12,204 nt of DNA, taken from positions 1 to 12,204 of the forward strand of contig CAYOWC010000136.1 of the NCBI GenBank assembly GCA_964407525.1, given 5' to 3'. This document shows positions 1-6,555 of this stretch, one piece after another; the stretch's first letter is position 1, and every line of letters begins with the position of its first letter. A program made the translations under genes and the position numbers. The notes under the pieces are model-generated. The model made no database searches. It was given only the letters and a program-made list of their open reading frames with translations, and was not told where the DNA came from. This DNA is from DUZB01 sp964407525. GTDB taxonomy: Bacteria; Desulfobacterota; DSM-4660; Desulfatiglandales; Desulfatiglandaceae.

Positions 1-27
1 ATATACTGAATACGGCCAGGTCTTTTC

Positions 28-109
28 CTGACACCTGACACCTGACACCTGGAATTTGAGCATAGTCTATTCGGCAACTGATAAAATATCATGTTAATCC
101 GCGATGAAC
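28..109. repeat. Dispersed direct repeat, copy A (overlaps the cysE 3' end)
   Basis: This stretch begins with three tandem CTGACAC heptads (28-48, plus CT) and continues through unique-looking sequence to about 109. It matches 1251-1333 in the same orientation with about 13 differences over about 83 columns (roughly 84 percent, counted by eye), including one single-base indel. Read on the minus strand, the element starts inside the last codons of cysE and supplies its TGA stop (89-91). The other copy starts about 55 bases beyond the nifS stop, so each copy sits at the 3' end of a leftward gene. I see no open reading frame or terminator in it. Confidence 0.8.
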
Positions 110-1066
110 CCCTTTTTCTTTGAAAACCAACTCAGGGGTTTTTGCAAAAACCAGCGTATCCGGAGGAACCGATTTGGTAATCCAGACATTCCCTCCGATT
201 ACTGAACGGGCGCCGATGACCGTATCCCCCCCAAGTATTGTGGAACCGGCATAAATGACTACATCGTCTTCGATGGTCGGATGCCGTTTTGCTTTTCCAC
301 TGCTCAGCTCTTTCACCTCTTCTTTTCGAATGGACAGGGCGCCAAGAGTAACCCCCTGATAGAGCCTGACCCGATCTCCTATCACGGTGGTGGCGCCCAC
401 TACCACTCCTGTTCCGTGGTCGATGAAAAAACTCTCCCCAATATGCGCCCCGGGATGAATGTCGATACCGGTCTTGCTATGAGAATATTCCGTCATGATC
501 CTGGGGAGCAGCGGGATACCCTGTTCGAAAAGCTGGTGGGCAATACGATAAACCGTAATCGCATACAGGCCGGGATAGCTGAAAATAATTTCATCATAAC
601 TCCCGGCTGCAGGGTCGCCTTCATAGGCGGCTCGGACATCCATAGCCAGCATGGATCTGAGTTCATGAAGCTTTTTCCCAAAAAGGATGGCAGCTTCCTC
701 ACCACGTTCCTTGCACAGACTGCATGGCTGGTCATATCGCAGGCAATCATGTCGAATGGCCAGGGTAATCTGCTCAGAAAGGACTTCGAAAAAGTGTGTC
801 ACCTCCTGACCAAAATAGTATGGCAAATTGTATTCATCTACCCGGGCCGGGGAAAAATAGCCGGGATACAGGATGCGAAATGCCCTTTCAATGATATCGA
901 TGATCGTTTCGCGTGACGAAATCGGCTCCGGACCCACATGATCGAAACATCCATCCACACTGCAGGAAAGGACCAGTTCGTCCACAATTTTCGGGATTTC
1001 CTCACGAAATCCACTGGTTGTTTTTCTTTCGATGACGCACTCATTAGACCTGGTTTTCGCATCCAT
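89..1066 (-). CDS. cysE: Serine O-acetyltransferase
   Basis: The 325-residue product should transfer acetyl from acetyl-CoA to L-serine, giving O-acetylserine for cysteine synthesis in the cytoplasm. It has the helical N-terminal SAT domain (about 50-185, with the DPAA element at 151-154), then the left-handed beta-helix of hexapeptide repeats (about 190-305). D192 (DIHP), H207 (DHGTG) and H242 (RHP) have the same 15- and 35-residue spacing as D143/H158/H193 of E. coli CysE. The protein is longer than E. coli CysE (273 aa) because of its N-terminal extension. A cysteine cluster, C108-x6-C115-x2-C118, lies in the helical domain and its role is unknown. The start is supported by AGAGGTGA at 1073-1080. 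The last codons and stop lie in a dispersed repeat. The gene follows nifS after 321 bases, so it may have its own promoter, but I could not pick one convincingly. Confidence 0.95.
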   Translation of the reverse strand: MDAKTRSNECVIERKTTSGFREEIPKIVDELVLSCSVDGCFDHVGPEPISSRETIIDIIERAFRILYPGYFSPARVDEYNLPYYFGQEVTHFFEVLSEQITLAIRHDCLRYDQPCSLCKERGEEAAILFGKKLHELRSMLAMDVRAAYEGDPAAGSYDEIIFSYPGLYAITVYRIAHQLFEQGIPLLPRIMTEYSHSKTGIDIHPGAHIGESFFIDHGTGVVVGATTVIGDRVRLYQGVTLGALSIRKEEVKELSSGKAKRHPTIEDDVVIYAGSTILGGDTVIGARSVIGGNVWITKSVPPDTLVFAKTPELVFKEKGVHRGLT

Positions 1067-1136
1067 GGAATATCACCTCTTGGGAAGGAAAAAGGGCTCA
1101 TGCCGATTAGCGTGAAGAATTGGCTTTTTGTAACCC

Positions 1137-1273
1137 AGGTGTCAGGTTTCAGGTGTCAGAGTTTCGATGGCTGTTATTCCGGTTTTGCGGTCCCACAAAG
1201 GATGATCGTACATTCTTAGATTGAATAGTCGAATGCCGCCAGATTTTTTTCTGACACCTGACACCTGACACCT
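1137..1273. repeat. Inverted pair of AGGTGTC heptad arrays between nifS and cysE
   Basis: The left arm (1137-1159) reads AGGTGTC AGGTTTC AGGTGTC AG. The right arm (1251-1273) is CTGACAC three times plus CT, which is its reverse complement with one mismatch in 23. The 91-base spacer between them (1160-1250) shows no gene. A transcript in either direction could fold into a 23-bp hairpin. In the leftward (nifS to cysE) direction no U-run follows the stem, so it is not a standard intrinsic terminator. The gap between nifS and cysE is otherwise empty apart from the cysE ribosome binding site. Confidence 0.8.
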
Positions 1274-1333
1274 AGAATCTGAGTATCGTCTATTCGACAA
1301 CTAACAAAAATATCACATTAATCCGAGATGAGC
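1251..1333. repeat. Dispersed direct repeat, copy B (downstream of nifS)
   Basis: This is the second copy of the element at 28-109, in the same orientation, with the three CTGACAC heptads at its low-coordinate end. It lies downstream of the nifS stop on the minus strand. After it (1341-1357) come two CTTTGCG heptads separated by one T, then CG. The two copies bracket cysE and could recombine to delete it. Confidence 0.8.
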
Positions 1334-1387
1334 CACAAAATCTTTGCGTCTTTGCGCGAGACTTTTTCGCTTCCGTTCCCCCAACAA

Positions 1388-2569
1388 TCAGCTTGTTGTG
1401 CATGCAATCTTTCCCTTTTTCCAATACGGAGAGAAAGCGCGGAGTTTTTCTATGATGGGCGGCATACTGTCAATAACAAAGTCAATCTCTTCTTCTGTGT
1501 TATACACGCTCAGGCTGTACCGTATGGACCCATGGGCCATGGTAAACGGAACGCCCATGGCTCGGAGAACGTGTGAAGGCTGCAGTGAACCGGAAGTGCA
1601 GGCGGAACCCGAGGATGCGCAAATGCCCAATTCATCCATCTGCAGCAAAATTGCTTCGCCTTCGATAAATTCAAAACTGATATTTGTCGTATTAGGCAGA
1701 CGTTCAGAAGGCCCTCCATTTACCTTGGTGTTGGGAACACGTTGGAGAATCTCTGTTTCCAGTTTATCACGGAGTTTTTTCACTCTGGTGTTTTCCTCTT
1801 CGAGCTTTTCAACAGCCAATTCACACGCCTTGCCAAGTCCGATAATGCCGGCTGTATTTTCCGTTCCCCCACGTCGCCCCATTTCCTGGTGACCGCCGAC
1901 AATAAAAGGAGCAAATTTTACGCCCTTCCTCACATAGATCACGCCAACACCTTTGGAAGCATGCAGCTTATGACCGGAAAGGGAGAGTATATCAATATTG
2001 CTTTCCTTCATATTGATGGGAATCTTACCCGCAGCCTGAACGGCATCTGAATGAAACAGAATACCCTTTTCTCTGGCAAGAGCGGCGGCCTGCTCCACGG
2101 GAAAGATCACTCCCGTCTCGTTATTACCCCACATGATTGTTGCGATAGCGGTATCCGAAGTCAGACTCTCCTCATAACGACCCATATCCAGCTGTCCATC
2201 ACTGTCTACCGGAATCTCCGTTATACGGAATCCCTGGCCGGCAAGATGCCCGCAAAGGGACTTAATGGCGGGGTGCTCCACCCTGGTAGTGACAATGTGG
2301 CGTTTTTCAGGGTTCAATTCCAGCGCCGACCTGATGGCCGCATTATCGCTTTCAGAGCCACAACTGGTAAAGACAATCTCTTCAGGTTCAGCGCCTAAAA
2401 GCAATGCAACTTTTTCCCTCGCTTCCCGAATATATTTTTCTACCTGACCACCAAAAGAGTGTGCACTGGAGGGATTTCCATAATACTCCCGGAAATAGGG
2501 CAGCATCGCCTCCATGACCTCTTCGGCTACCTGGGTGGTTGCATTGTTATCAAGATAGATCGTTTTCAT
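1388..2569 (-). CDS. nifS: Cysteine desulfurase NifS
   Basis: This is a 393-residue fold-type I, PLP-dependent cysteine desulfurase. It converts L-cysteine to alanine and passes the sulfur as a persulfide to the NifU scaffold. Visible residues are H99 (VEHP), N150-E151-T152, D175 and Q178 (SDAVQAAG), the PLP lysine K201 in SGHK, the phosphate-binding region GGHQEMGRRGGTEN (225-238), and the catalytic loop cysteine C324 in SSGSACTSG. The length and the position of the cysteine match Azotobacter NifS (C325). The ATG overlaps the nifU TGA (ATGA, 2566-2569), which implies translational coupling. With no nitrogenase genes here, a general Fe-S assembly role is likely. Members of this family can also mobilise selenium from selenocysteine, which is relevant given selC in the window, but that is inference. 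Confidence 0.97.
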   Translation of the reverse strand: MKTIYLDNNATTQVAEEVMEAMLPYFREYYGNPSSAHSFGGQVEKYIREAREKVALLLGAEPEEIVFTSCGSESDNAAIRSALELNPEKRHIVTTRVEHPAIKSLCGHLAGQGFRITEIPVDSDGQLDMGRYEESLTSDTAIATIMWGNNETGVIFPVEQAAALAREKGILFHSDAVQAAGKIPINMKESNIDILSLSGHKLHASKGVGVIYVRKGVKFAPFIVGGHQEMGRRGGTENTAGIIGLGKACELAVEKLEEENTRVKKLRDKLETEILQRVPNTKVNGGPSERLPNTTNISFEFIEGEAILLQMDELGICASSGSACTSGSLQPSHVLRAMGVPFTMAHGSIRYSLSVYNTEEEIDFVIDSMPPIIEKLRAFSPYWKKGKIACTTS

Positions 2570-3390
2570 TGCGTTACCTCCTCAACAACCAGTTCCGGCC
2601 AAACCATCTCTTTGAGTTTTGCCTCCACAAAATTCTTCAGCGTCTGCTGTGATGCCTTACAGATCGCACAGCTCCCCTGTAACTTGACCAGCACCCGATT
2701 TCCAATGACATCCACAAGCTCAATATCACCACCATCCTGTTTCAGGGAGGGTCGAATCTCGTTTTCTATGGTTTCATCAATCATTTTCATTTTTTTTATA
2801 TTGGAGAGATGTGGAGTGATCACCGGTTTTTCTTCAGACCTTATGTCTGCAATCATGCCCCGAATGGCATCATGGCAATTCTCACATCCTCCACCGGCCT
2901 TTGTGTAGTTGGTCACCTCTTCAAGTGTGGTGAGATTATTCTCCCTGATCGCTTTTTCAATTTCCCTGTCGGTGATTCCAAAGCATTCGCAGACAACTTC
3001 CCCCTCTTTTTCCTGAATCGTCTCCCCTCTATAGTTGGCAATGGCTTTTTCCAGGGCCTGCTGCCCCAGTACGGAACAGTGCATTTTCTCTTTGGGAAGC
3101 CCCCCAAGGTAATCAGCGATATCCTGATTGCTTATTTTTGCCGCCTCTTCGATCGATTTCCCTTTGATCATCTCCGTCAGGGCGGAAGAGGAGGCAATAG
3201 CGCTGGCACATCCAAAAGTCTGGAATTTGGCATCCTCAATTTTGCCCTCGCCATCGGTTTTGAAAGTAAGCTTAAGGGCGTCCCCACAGGCCATGGACCC
3301 GACTTCAGCAACACCATCAGCATTCTCTATTTCCCCTGCATTTTTCGGGTTCAAAAAATGTTCTTTCACTTTATCCGTGTATTCCCACAT
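2566..3390 (-). CDS. nifU: Modular Fe-S cluster scaffold protein NifU
   Basis: The 274-residue protein has the full three-domain NifU layout. An IscU-like domain (about 1-125) carries the cluster ligands C35 (with D37), C61 and C105. A central Bfd-like [2Fe-2S] domain carries C134, C136, C169 and C172. A C-terminal Nfu domain (about 205-274) carries C241-x2-C244. These nine cysteines match the set known in Azotobacter NifU. It builds and delivers Fe-S clusters using sulfur from NifS. The start chosen is MWEYTDKV at 3390, because AAGGAGGT lies just upstream and IscU/NifU proteins begin this way. The frame stays open to 3543, but those 51 extra codons lie inside the upstream PBP gene and do not resemble NifU. 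It overlaps nifS by four bases. Confidence 0.96.
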   Translation of the reverse strand: MWEYTDKVKEHFLNPKNAGEIENADGVAEVGSMACGDALKLTFKTDGEGKIEDAKFQTFGCASAIASSSALTEMIKGKSIEEAAKISNQDIADYLGGLPKEKMHCSVLGQQALEKAIANYRGETIQEKEGEVVCECFGITDREIEKAIRENNLTTLEEVTNYTKAGGGCENCHDAIRGMIADIRSEEKPVITPHLSNIKKMKMIDETIENEIRPSLKQDGGDIELVDVIGNRVLVKLQGSCAICKASQQTLKNFVEAKLKEMVWPELVVEEVTQ

Positions 3391-3392
3391 GG

Positions 3393-3402
3393 GGACCTCC
3401 TT
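3393..3402 (-). promoter_or_regulatory. Ribosome binding site that fixes the nifU start
   Basis: On the minus strand this reads AAGGAGGTCC, a near-perfect anti-16S match, a few bases before the ATG at 3390-3388. Its first base is the last base of the stop codon of the preceding PBP gene (3404-3402). Translation of the two genes is therefore adjoining, and the start at 3543 can be rejected. Confidence 0.85.
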
Positions 3403-4730
3403 TACAAAGAAAGATAATGATTGATAATATCTCTTCCCAGCCTGTTTGCTCGCCTTCCCAGTTTCTTTCCATGTACCCCTAAGATGGCAATACAAATACT
3501 TTTTGCATGGCTCCCGGGGGGAATAGCATAGGCCGTCAGCCAATCGATTTTGTATTTTCCGGTCTTATCATTGATGGTTCCGGTTTTAGCTCCCAATTCG
3601 ACGTTCTTAAATATCTTTTTCCGCTTTACACGAGAAAAAGATTTTCTGCATGTCCCACAACTGACGGTATCCTTCATCAGTACCCTGAGGGCGCCTGCCG
3701 TCTCCATGCTTATGGGGGAAACCATCTCTTCAGGCAGGGTTTCGTATAGGATCTCGCCCTTCTCCCCTGAAATGGTTTTGATAATCCACGGTTTCATCAA
3801 GATCCCCTTGTTTACGATGGCAGAAGAGATCAAGGCAGCATGAAGAGGAGAAACCAGGGTTTCTCTGTTAAAGCCAGAGGATATCTCCGCCAGTCCAAAG
3901 TCATCTTCGGGGACATTCACCACGCTTGTTTCAACCGGAAAATCGAACGGTATCGCCTGATTGAAAAGGAATTTTTCCGCTGATTCGGTTAACCCCCGCT
4001 GTCCTAACCAGTAGATCCCCAGTTTCCCGAAAACAGGGTTAATTGATGATCCAAACGCTTTTTTGAACGTCGTTTTATTGGTATATTTCCCTATATTCCG
4101 TTTAAGCTGCCTCTTGTACAGGGTATGTTTTCGCCCGTTAAAATAGACCTTTTTTTCAGGGGTAAATCCCTCCGATTCAAGTGCGCCGGCTGCGGCCACA
4201 ATTTTAAAAAGGCTTGCAGCAGGAAAATCCGCCTGAAGGCAAAGATCACTTTGATCTCCTTCCTGGTCGTAACTGACCATGGCAAGTATTCGTCCGTCAT
4301 CCGGCCGTAACACAACTGCCGCCGCCTTCAAAGTCCCTGAATTCCGGAGCAGGTTTGAGATATATTCCTGTAATTTCCCGTCGAGAGAAGCCTCTACAAG
4401 AAGCGTCTCCCCACCCGATTCAAGAAAAAACCGGTCGGAGACCTCGTTAATAGTAATATTCAGGTCCTTCAGATCAAAGGGGGTGGGTTGTTCCGACACT
4501 TTCTCAGCATCGGCAACCGACCTTTTAATCACGGTGGGATCGTTGCTGGCCTGACTGATCTCACCGAAGATTGATCCACCCACAAAAAAAAGCAGCGCCA
4601 TTACCGATAAACCGGAAATCAGGAGCAGCAAAAGAACCAACGGTCGCTTCAAAAGGTTCTTGGTTAAAGAAGGTTCTTTCTTGTCGTTCCTGCAATCCCG
4701 CCACCCGGACGAATAACAATGTTTGTCCAT
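3402..4730 (-). CDS. Short penicillin-binding protein (D,D-transpeptidase domain)
   Basis: The 442-residue protein has one N-terminal membrane anchor (about 30-50) and then a periplasmic serine transpeptidase domain (about 135-440). All three catalytic motifs are present: S173-L-F-K176, S229-I-N231 and K382-T-G384. It should cross-link peptidoglycan stem peptides. It is much shorter than typical class B PBPs such as PBP2 or FtsI (around 600 aa), because only about 80 residues separate the anchor from the catalytic domain, leaving no room for a full dimerisation domain. A C-x2-C (C358, C361) in the periplasmic domain could form a disulfide. AAAGGA precedes the ATG and ends on the serS stop, so the gene is probably cotranscribed with serS. 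Its physiological role is not evident from the neighbours, and I do not assign a gene name. Confidence 0.9.
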   Translation of the reverse strand: MDKHCYSSGWRDCRNDKKEPSLTKNLLKRPLVLLLLLISGLSVMALLFFVGGSIFGEISQASNDPTVIKRSVADAEKVSEQPTPFDLKDLNITINEVSDRFFLESGGETLLVEASLDGKLQEYISNLLRNSGTLKAAAVVLRPDDGRILAMVSYDQEGDQSDLCLQADFPAASLFKIVAAAGALESEGFTPEKKVYFNGRKHTLYKRQLKRNIGKYTNKTTFKKAFGSSINPVFGKLGIYWLGQRGLTESAEKFLFNQAIPFDFPVETSVVNVPEDDFGLAEISSGFNRETLVSPLHAALISSAIVNKGILMKPWIIKTISGEKGEILYETLPEEMVSPISMETAGALRVLMKDTVSCGTCRKSFSRVKRKKIFKNVELGAKTGTINDKTGKYKIDWLTAYAIPPGSHAKSICIAILGVHGKKLGRRANRLGRDIINHYLSL

Positions 4731-4738
4731 AATGTCCT

Positions 4739-6016
4739 TTACTCTTGGGTAATTCTGTCCAATCCTCCCATATAAGGCTGGAGTGCTTCCGGCACGGATA
4801 CGGTCCCATCCCTGTTCTGGTAATTCTCCAGAATAGCAACCACCGTTCGTCCAACAGCCAGGCCCGACCCATTCAAAGTATGCACCAGTTCAGTGCCTTT
4901 GCCACCTTCCCTTTTGAACCGGATGCCCGAACGCCGAGCTTGAAAATCAGTAAAGCAGCTGCAGGAGGAAATTTCCCTGTAAAGGCCCTGCCCAGGCAAC
5001 CAGACCTCGAGATCGTAAGTCTTTGCAGCGGAAAAACCCGTATCACCACTGCAGAGCGTAATCACCCTGTACGGAAGCCTAAGACGTTTCAGAATCTCCT
5101 CTGCGTTGGCAGTCAGTTTTTCCAACTCCTCCCAGGAATTTTCCGGCTTGCTGAATTTCACCAGTTCGACTTTGTTAAATTGATGCTGTCTGATAAGCCC
5201 GCGTGTATCTCTTCCATGAGATCCCGCCTCGGAACGAAAACAGGGAGTATAGGCAGCATAATAAATGGGAAGTTCCTTCTCTTTGAGGATTTCATCCCTG
5301 TGAATATTCGTGACCGGAACTTCTGCAGTCGGTATGAGATACAAATCCCTGTCTTTTATTTTGAAGAGATCTTCCTCAAATTTCGGAAGTTGGCCGGTTC
5401 CGGTCATAGATGCAGCATTTACCATAAAAGGAGGCAGGATTTCTTTGTATCCGTGCTCCCCGGTATGGATATCCAACATGAATGAAATCAAGGCCCTTTC
5501 CAACCGAGCACCCTGCCCTCTGTAGAGGGCAAACCGCGCACCGGACAGCTTTGCCGCACAGGCAAAATCAAGAATCCTCAGACTTTCCCCAATGTCCCAA
5601 TGCGGAAGCGCTTCAAAATCCATTTCTCTGATTTCACCCCACTCCCGCAGGACAGGATTATCCGCTTCATCTTTGCCCAGCGGAACCGATGCATCAAGCA
5701 TATTCGGGACAACCATTCTCAACGCTTCAAGTTCTTCCTGCACCTGCACAAGTTCCTGCTCTCTTGTTTTGATGCTTGAAGAAACCTCTTTCATTTCGGC
5801 AATCACCCCGGAAGCATCTTCTCCGTTTTTTTTCATCTGTGCAATTTCTTCACTGACGCGGTTTCGCTTATGTCTCAACTCTTCAAGGACGGAAAGTTTG
5901 TCTCTCCTATCCGTATCCTGGGCTTCGAAGCGGGAAAGATCCACATCGTACCCTCTTATCTCAACGTTCTTTTTAACCTCATCAATATTATTCCGTATGA
6001 ATTTCAGATCCAGCAT
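4739..6016 (-). CDS. serS: Seryl-tRNA synthetase
   Basis: This is a 425-residue class II aminoacyl-tRNA synthetase of normal bacterial length. The N-terminal domain contains the long charged heptad-rich coiled coil (about 30-100) that grips the long variable arm of tRNA-Ser and tRNA-Sec. The catalytic core has the TAEVP element (230-234), motif 2 (CFRSEAGSHGRDTRG, 259-273, followed by HQFNKVE) and motif 3 (ELVHTLNGSGLAVGRT, 386-401). It charges tRNA-Ser and also tRNA-Sec with serine, and selC lies in the same window. The start MLDLKFIRNN is standard for SerS and is preceded by AGGAGA at 6022-6027. It is the first gene of the leftward cluster and has a recognisable promoter with a palindrome. 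Confidence 0.97.
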   Translation of the reverse strand: MLDLKFIRNNIDEVKKNVEIRGYDVDLSRFEAQDTDRRDKLSVLEELRHKRNRVSEEIAQMKKNGEDASGVIAEMKEVSSSIKTREQELVQVQEELEALRMVVPNMLDASVPLGKDEADNPVLREWGEIREMDFEALPHWDIGESLRILDFACAAKLSGARFALYRGQGARLERALISFMLDIHTGEHGYKEILPPFMVNAASMTGTGQLPKFEEDLFKIKDRDLYLIPTAEVPVTNIHRDEILKEKELPIYYAAYTPCFRSEAGSHGRDTRGLIRQHQFNKVELVKFSKPENSWEELEKLTANAEEILKRLRLPYRVITLCSGDTGFSAAKTYDLEVWLPGQGLYREISSCSCFTDFQARRSGIRFKREGGKGTELVHTLNGSGLAVGRTVVAILENYQNRDGTVSVPEALQPYMGGLDRITQE

Positions 6017-6050
6017 AAAGTTCTCCTGAAGAAATGATTCTTATCCGATA

Positions 6051-6076
6051 ATGTAGATTATTTGGTTAATCTACAT
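6051..6076. promoter_or_regulatory. Perfect 10+10 inverted repeat over the serS -10 box (candidate operator)
   Basis: ATGTAGATTA (6051-6060) and TAATCTACAT (6067-6076) are exact reverse complements separated by six bases. The right arm contains the proposed -10 hexamer of the serS promoter and the left arm covers the predicted transcription start. Because only about one arm would be transcribed, this fits a repressor site in DNA better than an RNA hairpin. I do not recognise the motif as Fur or any other common operator. Confidence 0.6.
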
Positions 6077-6096
6077 GATCTAATAGAAATCGTCAA
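6068..6096 (-). promoter_or_regulatory. Sigma-70-like promoter of the serS-PBP-nifU-nifS cluster
   Basis: On the minus strand TTGACG (6096-6091, 5/6 to consensus) is followed after exactly 17 bases by TAGATT (6073-6068, 4/6). Transcription would begin near 6061, giving a leader of about 45 bases before the serS ATG at 6016. Confidence 0.65.
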
Positions 6097-6261
6097 ACTT
6101 TTTGAACGAACAAAGCCGTTTACATTTCCCGGACAATTCTGATAAAAGGCCCTTATCCGGAAAGCAATTTTCGATCTAAAAAAAGCGCCTTGCCGCCGCT
6201 CTTGAAATATTTTCGCGCTGGGGCCACCTACATCTTTCATGCGTTAACAAAACAAAATCCT

Positions 6262-6444
6262 TGCACTTAAAAGATGCAATTAGCGGTTAGCCTTTAGCTA
6301 TTAGACGCACAAAATAAGTGACTTACGGCGCAATAGGGTAGCATCGAAAAGTGAGAATCCCGACATGGAAAAAAATATTCAAATGCTTGAGATCTTTAAG
6401 CTAACGGCTAATAGCTAAAAGCTAATTGCAGCTTTTAGGTTGCA
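6262..6444. repeat. Inverted pair of NNTTAGC heptad arrays
   Basis: The left arm (6278-6305) holds four heptads: AATTAGC, GGTTAGC, CTTTAGC and TATTAGA. The right arm read on the minus strand (6427-6400) holds AATTAGC, TTTTAGC, TATTAGC and CGTTAGC. The arms extend outward through matching sequence (TGCAnYTAAAAGnTGC, to 6262 and 6444) with one indel. The 94-base spacer (6306-6399) has no convincing gene. The structure occupies about a third of the 539-base intergenic region between serS and resB. It looks like a non-coding repetitive element of REP or MITE type. Confidence 0.75.
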
Positions 6445-6447
6445 CAA

Positions 6448-6477
6448 TTGCCGGACGTATTTAAATTTGACTATAAC
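6448..6477 (+). promoter_or_regulatory. Possible promoter for resB-ccsA
   Basis: TTGCCG (6448-6453, 4/6) and TATAAC (6472-6477, 5/6) are separated by 18 bases and lie 78 bases before the resB ATG, just outside the heptad inverted repeat. It is the best match in this stretch but not a strong one. Confidence 0.4.
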
Positions 6478-6555
6478 GCAAGTGTAACAATCCCGGACTT
6501 TCATATCCAGGGAAACAAAACCCGATACCGACGTTAACCGAACTGACGGATAATC

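Noticed and set aside
281..916. A 211-codon plus-strand frame opposite cysE
   Set aside because: It lies wholly within cysE on the other strand, has no recognisable domain, and CysE has all its catalytic residues.
28..1273. CTGACAC arrays as a CRISPR
   Set aside because: The units are contiguous seven-base tandem repeats with no unique spacers between them and no cas genes nearby.
1137..1273. The nifS-cysE hairpin as an intrinsic terminator
   Set aside because: The stem is long, but in the leftward direction of transcription it is followed by GGGTTAC rather than a U-run.
3391..3543. N-terminal extension of NifU to the ATG at 3543
   Set aside because: It overlaps the PBP gene, and a strong ribosome binding site directs the start at 3390, where NifU homology begins.
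6017..6060. A T-box or other riboswitch in the serS leader
   Set aside because: The leader predicted from the promoter is only about 45 bases, with no T-box sequence or terminator.
6058..6240. A 60-codon minus-strand frame in the serS-resB gap
   Set aside because: It runs through the proposed serS promoter, has no ribosome binding site and no recognisable domain.
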